Below the pieces are notes generated by a model that was not told the DNA's origin, searched no databases, and saw only the letters and a list, made by a program, of their open reading frames with translations. A stretch of DNA of 64,000 nt from Rotaria sordida (lineage: Eukaryota; Rotifera; Eurotatoria; Philodinida; Philodinidae). Made by a program: the position numbers and the translations under genes. Where the stretch lies: contig CAJNOL010001398.1 in assembly GCA_905250125.1 (NCBI GenBank), forward strand, positions 1-64,000, given 5' to 3'. Shown in pieces: positions 59,340 to 64,000 of this stretch (the first letter of the stretch is position 1; each line of letters opens with the position of its first letter).

Positions 59340-61990
59340 ATGTTTTTAAAGCCATATCAATATGGAAATAAAACAAAATATGTATATGATTTATTTAAAC
59401 GAAATTATAATTTAAAAAAATTGACTATTCAAATGGAAAAAAATCCACATATGAAAAATATTGTAGAAGAACAATTAAAGAAAAAAGAATCTCAAGGAAT
59501 ATTAAAACGATTAATTGATAAACGGTAGTGATATACGATACAAAAAATACATACATACATAATAGATATTAGTTCAAATAACATTAGATATTGTGCAAAA
59601 ACAACTAATTGAATGGAGTATATTTTTAATATGAAGAACTCAATAGTGTTTTATAAACTTCGACCCAATTTTTGTATCTTAGACGCATTTCCAACAGATC
59701 AAAGAAAATAACAGATTATTAAAAATATCGAAAAAGTTTTTCATGGATGGTAGATCGAACTGGGACCTATGTACGATGAAAATTTTAGAGTATTTATATT
59801 TGTTTGCATAGAGATATGCGACTCACCAAAGACAAAAAAATGAAATTCCCTAACGTTCGGTTATGTCGCAGGAATAACTCTGATCAAATTTTTTCGATAT
59901 TTTTACCAATCTAGTATTTTATTTGAGTTGATGCAAATTGAGGTCAATTTCTCTTGAATAATACCTTATATGCTATTCTTCAAATGTGGCCAAGATACAA
60001 AAAATAAAAATGAGGTCGAAACTTATGAAACATCATTTATTAAAAATATGATTTGAAATATTCATTGTTCACTCAAACTAAGAATAAAAGATATATTCCA
60101 GTGAAAGAAACGTAAACTATTCAGATTCATCGACTAGTTTGTTCGCACTGTTGCAGTTCTCATAAGAACTAACAGTATAATGTACATTATACCGAGTGAT
60201 CTATCGATAGGTTTTATCCGATTCGAATTATATGGAGAATACTTATAACTATACAAAATGTATAGATTAAATTATAAATATCTAATGTTATTTAGATTGT
60301 TTAATTGATATAGTTTTTGAGACATTTTCCTAATAGTTTTCATTAAAATTTTTGGAGAGTCTATATTTTGGAAAACCAAAATTTCTGAAAATCACATTTC
60401 TTAATTCGACCGAAAACATTTTGTCCATATGTTTATCTAATAATGCAAAGATTTTTGAGCTAATTGAAATATTTCCGAGCTTTTCATGACCTTTGTTTAT
60501 CAAACTACAGTTAATTTCCGAAAGATACTGTTTTTTATGCTTCAAGACTTTCATAGTTCCAGTGCACTTCAGTAAAGTAAGGCCATGAAAAGCTCATAAA
60601 TATTTCAATTAGCTGAAAAATTTTCATAATCCATAATAACCTTATTTACAAAATGTTTCCAATCGAATAAAAAAAAAGATGATCTTGAGAGATGCTGGTT
60701 TTTCAAAGGACAAGCCTTCTAAAAATTTTAACACCAATTCGAAAGAAAATTCTCTTAGCTGTTCTGACCTTTTTTCCCATTCGTTAAGAAGATAGGTCAA
60801 AAATGCAAAGTACAGTAAACATTTTACTCCCACTCTACAGCTTATAGAGTCTATTGAAGAGACTTTAAAAAAAAATATTCAATTGGAGTGCAAAATGTAT
60901 AGTTTGAGAGTATCGTTTTACTATGAAGTATGATACTTTAAATGAGCTGTATATTGCTGTCTTCATTAAAGATAAGAAACTACTTTCTTTGTAAATCTAT
61001 TGCATTTTATGTTTAAATATAAAATAATTTGAATAGTTTCCATTTTTAGTACAAGTGAATACAAAGAATATTTTTCTCATTCTGTAAGTACTCATACATT
61101 TTAACACAAAAGTATACTATAAATGGATAACATAGTCTGATCCATCAGTGATTAAACGATCAAAACATATATCATATGATCATATTGGACAAAAACGTGC
61201 AATACATTTAAGTAAAATCTTACGAGCATTTGTTGCTGATCGTATTGGTTCAGGTGAAATTGGTGATATATTAGCTGGAAAGAATTTTCAATTAACAAAT
61301 GTGAGTCATTTTAACAAAATATAAATTCATACAATTTTCTTTTTTTTTTATTAATTAACAATTTATTTAGATTATTGTTCCAGTTGATTTAAATCGTATT
61401 GAAATTTTATGGTGGTCACCTGAACAAGAAGCAAATATTATTGAAGATCTATTAAAAACGGCTGGTGAAGATTTAAGGTAACTCTATTCAATACATCATG
61501 AAATTTTTATATGTGATATTAATTTAGAACGGCTATTCGTCATGCACAATTATTACCTAGTTCACCACCAGTCATTTTTAAACGAGATAATTTACGTGTT
61601 GAACGTGATCAAATTAATTATTTACTTGATACAGCTGATAAAGGATCATCAGATGAGACTTCAATTAGTAGTAATTCTATAAAACGTAATGATTTATATG
61701 ATAGTGATCGTACAATTATTCTACGAAAATTATCTAATCAAACTTCAATTGATGAAGATAATAATAATGATGTACAAACTGATATAAGTCAATTAACACC
61801 TGAACAAATGCAACGACGTATGAAAGCATTTGCATTAACAAAAAGAATGAAACGTGTACAAGAACAACGAAGTGCTATGTATGGTATAATGGCTATTGAA
61901 AAAGAAAGACAAAATGAAGAACATTTTTCATTAAATCAAACTACAGATGTTGAATTTGAACAGCAGACAAACGAGAAGAAATCAGAATAA
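59340..61990 (+). CDS. Mitochondrial ribosome-binding factor A-like protein, 5 exons
   Basis: Exons are 59340-59524, 61050-61083, 61136-61300, 61371-61477 and 61528-61990, giving 317 residues. The 34-nt second exon, between TTTTTAG and GTAAGT, exactly bridges phase 2 to phase 0. RbfA-like features: a helix with K-R-A-I-H-L-S-K-I-L, then V-P-V-D-L-N-R-I-E-I-L-W-W (beta strands), L-L-K-T-A-G-E-D-L-R, S-S-P-P-V-I-F-K-R-D and L-L-D-T-A-D-K-G, in the order of animal RBFA. RBFA helps mature the small mitochondrial ribosomal subunit rRNA. The 140-residue C-terminus is Glu/Gln/Arg-rich, longer than the core domain needs. The basic N-terminus suits mitochondrial import, though no cleavage site was judged. 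The first intron (1,525 nt) holds two inverted-repeat elements. AATAAA follows 55 nt past the stop. Confidence 0.8.
59648..60031. repeat. Inverted-repeat MITE, same family as 20073-20287
   Basis: The left arm 59648-59740 and the reverse complement of 59881-60031 share GTTT(T/C)ATAA, TTCGACC, TTTTTGTATCTT and AAAAATATCGAAAAA. It is non-coding and lies in the first intron of the RbfA-like gene. Confidence 0.65.
60319..60755. repeat. Inverted repeat with ~175-bp diverged arms
   Basis: The left arm 60319-60494 pairs with 60578-60755: shared blocks are AGCTAATTGAAATATTT, GAGCTTTTCATG, GAAAACATTTTGT and TTAAAATTTTT. Minus-strand frames at 60330-60554 and 60642-60833 run through the two arms and are not separate genes. 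Lies in intron 1 of the RbfA-like gene. Confidence 0.65.
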
Positions 61991-62431
61991 AAACGAATAT
62001 GTTAATCAAGCATTGTCTGTAATGATTATCGATTTTATTTATCTAATAAATAAATACCTTCATCCCATGTGCAATTAAGTTTACACATGTCGGATAATAA
62101 TCTTTACATTATCGATTCGTTTTTTTTAAATTCAGATTAGTTCAAATAAATGACATAATCCGAGAGAATTCAATACCTTATAGAAATATTAAAGTACATC
62201 TAAAAAATTTGAATATTCTACAAGTATTTATGTGAAGTTTACAAGACACTGACATCTGCTTAGAATTTTGTTTTTCTAATAGCATAACTCACTCAAAAAT
62301 TTATTCATCGGCTATGAATGATTGTATCTTTAATTTGATTATTTCAATATTATGTATATTTCAAAAAAAAAAGATTCATTATTTTATAATAAAACATTTT
62401 TAGATTTCAATTATTATTGTTCAAAATAATA
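61991..62431. other. 3' flank of the RbfA-like gene; nothing else seen
   Basis: AT-rich sequence with the poly-A signal at its start. It ends at the target duplication of the hAT-like element. Confidence 0.5.
62045..62050 (+). other. Polyadenylation signal of the RbfA-like gene
   Basis: AATAAATAAA, 55 nt after the TAA stop at 61988-61990. Confidence 0.6.
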
Positions 62432-62439
62432 GTTTGATG

Positions 62440-63534
62440 CAGAGTTGGAACCGGACAGGTTTTTTGTATCCGGTCCGGTCCGGCCAGTAGAAAAACCTGT
62501 CCGGTCCGGTCCGGTCGGAATCCGGCCAGTTCATTTTCGAAGTCAAACTGGCAAAAATCCGGCAAAAATTGGAACTTAAAAGAAGCTTGTTTACGAAAAA
62601 TAGTAAGTGAAGTAAAATTTTCGATATTTACATGTGGATATTTGAAGTAGACCGTCTGAATATATATTAAAAAAACAGCTTCCTTGTATCAGATTCCAAG
62701 ATATCGACTTTTCAAGCTGACAATGAATAGAGATGAGTCGATTATATCGAATATCGACTACTCATCGTTATTTAAAAACAAAAAATCAAGCTCAGTAATA
62801 ACTATCGTGAATGACGCATATTTTTCTCTTTTTCTACTAAGAATCGTTCAAGAAGATCAAGGCAGAAGAACTGCTTGATTTTGTGGTGGATATGATGGTC
62901 GTCAGAGAGAAGTAGCAAATAGAATAGAACCTATACCTCTAGGTTATAGTTTCCCATGTGAAGCTTTTGTCATGATTCGGTGTTCTTGCCAATGGAATCT
63001 GACTGAAGTTTTTGAGTCGGTCTCTTTGTGTTTCGAGCACAACTGGCAGTTGTTGTCGCAGAACTCCAGCGACTTCAACTAGCAATCCAATTGCAAAATA
63101 CATCGGAACATAATGAAACCTGTCGATTCTGATGGTTTTCGACCACTTTCTTATAGATCTAGCAGCCGGAATAGTTGACGTAGGATTTCTCGCTTTCATG
63201 TCTTAAACTTTCCGTCTTTTCCTAATTACCACAATCATTGCACCGATCGGCTATTGCTCTAGCAACTGCAATCGTTCCATAAGAGAGAAGCAGTTCTCTT
63301 GCTTCTTTCTGTCTATTTCTCATTTTGAGTACTATTCTATTCATCTTTTTAGTTGAAAATGTAGAAAAAACTCGTTCTTCGGTGAAAAATCATCAATACG
63401 AGCAACCATTTTGCAATGATGAACTGGCAAAAATCCGGTTTTGTCCGGCCGGATTTGATTTCTCGTCCGGTCCGATCCGGTCTTGTCCGGTCCGGCCGGA
63501 CCGGAGCCGGATTGCCGGACCGGTTCCAACTCTG
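62440..63534. mobile_element. Non-autonomous hAT-type DNA transposon with perfect 8-bp target duplication
   Basis: Both flanks read GTTTGATG (62432-62439 and 63535-63542), a perfect 8-bp duplication. The termini are perfect 15-bp inverted repeats, CAGAGTTGGAACCGG. CAG-starting ends with an 8-bp duplication define the hAT superfamily. Inside both ends are dense CCGGTCCGG and CCGGCCGG words, likely transposase-binding subterminal repeats, and a direct repeat ACTGGCAAAAATCCGG at about 62547 and 63424. The 1,095-bp body has no recognisable transposase; the frames at 62939-63199 and 63341-63709 show no hAT domain. It would need a transposase in trans. Confidence 0.85.
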
Positions 63535-63542
63535 GTTTGATG

Positions 63543-64000
63543 TACTTTCTCTTGATTATTATGGCATCTAGAGAGTGTTTTTCTCTGCTGATCAGCCTCC
63601 ATATTAGTTTTGAAATAGTTATTTTCATAAAAGAATTCATGACAAAAAAAATCACTTTCATCAGTGACATTCTTTTGTGTCGTATTGTTAACATATTCGA
63701 TTCATTCATATGAACATCATCGATCTATTTTGTTTTTTACAAAGATATTAACACATTCACGGCAATTGGATTTTGTTAAAAAATAGCTTTGACAGATTCA
63801 TTGTCGTGTACATTTCCCTTTTGATGAACGCACTTATTGGTCTGTCTAATATATACTGCCAGTTCTTTTGCTTTTTTTGTTTATATTATTGCATAGGCGA
63901 TCCTTTTTCAGGTCGAACAAAAATGATTACTCAAGTTTGCTTTCCTCTCTCTTATATATCGCGCAGTAGGAACGAGATAAAAAAAATAATTTCGATTTTT
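63543..64000. other. Intergenic to window end
   Basis: No supported gene; only short frames shared with the end of the hAT-like element. Confidence 0.4.

Noticed and set aside
1..64000. CRISPR arrays, operons, bacterial ribosome-binding sites or rRNA genes
   Set aside because: No regularly spaced direct repeats and no rRNA-like sequence were seen; intron-containing genes show this is eukaryotic DNA.

Overview
The window reads as nuclear DNA of a small metazoan, most likely a bdelloid rotifer (Rotaria- or Adineta-like). It is AT-rich, genes carry several GT-AG introns (52 nt to about 4 kb), and three typical bdelloid families occur: an R-S-E ADP-ribosyltransferase fused to kinesin-light-chain-type TPRs, a B-box/coiled-coil protein joined to a six-blade NHL propeller, and a decayed F-box/LRR-type gene. 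Nothing prokaryotic is seen. The species call is inference.

Layout. 382-2559 (-): three-exon calcineurin-like phosphoesterase. 2560-11862: 9.3 kb of gene-free AT-rich DNA with a fold-back repeat and a tRNA-like fragment. 11863-16784 (+): ART-TPR gene whose 2.7-kb second intron holds a fold-back element with a hAT-like MITE inside. 21439-21642 (+): small hydrophilic protein. 22354-23736 (-): secreted VWA-domain protein. 24838-25381: a retroposed-looking insert with a polypyrimidine tract. 25440-26480 (-): F-box/LRR-like ruin. 28053-28654: long-arm fold-back repeat. 28753-34315 (-): B-box/coiled-coil/NHL gene, assembled here from two phase-compatible exons. 34316-43567: gene-poor, repeat-laden. 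43568-43855 (-): predicted secreted Cys-rich peptide with a TATA box. 46080-46179: assembly gap. 47229-51476 (-): five-exon claudin/PMP22-like tetraspan with a long Q/P/Y-rich tail. 52193-54065 (+): dopamine-beta-hydroxylase-like monooxygenase pseudogene with several stops and frameshifts. 55766-58297 (+): TMEM45-like membrane protein. 59340-61990 (+): five-exon mitochondrial RbfA-like ribosome maturation factor. 62440-63534: a complete hAT-type non-autonomous element with 8-bp target duplications.

The genes do not form an operon or a visible pathway. They are unrelated single-copy eukaryotic genes separated by repeats. The most striking overall property is the density of inverted-repeat (fold-back) elements, at least eight, several with arms of 175-290 bp and several inside introns, so they would be transcribed as hairpins. 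At least two elements carry hAT-type termini.

Exon joins were made by eye from splice-site consensus, reading phase and protein-family logic. No alignments or searches were run.
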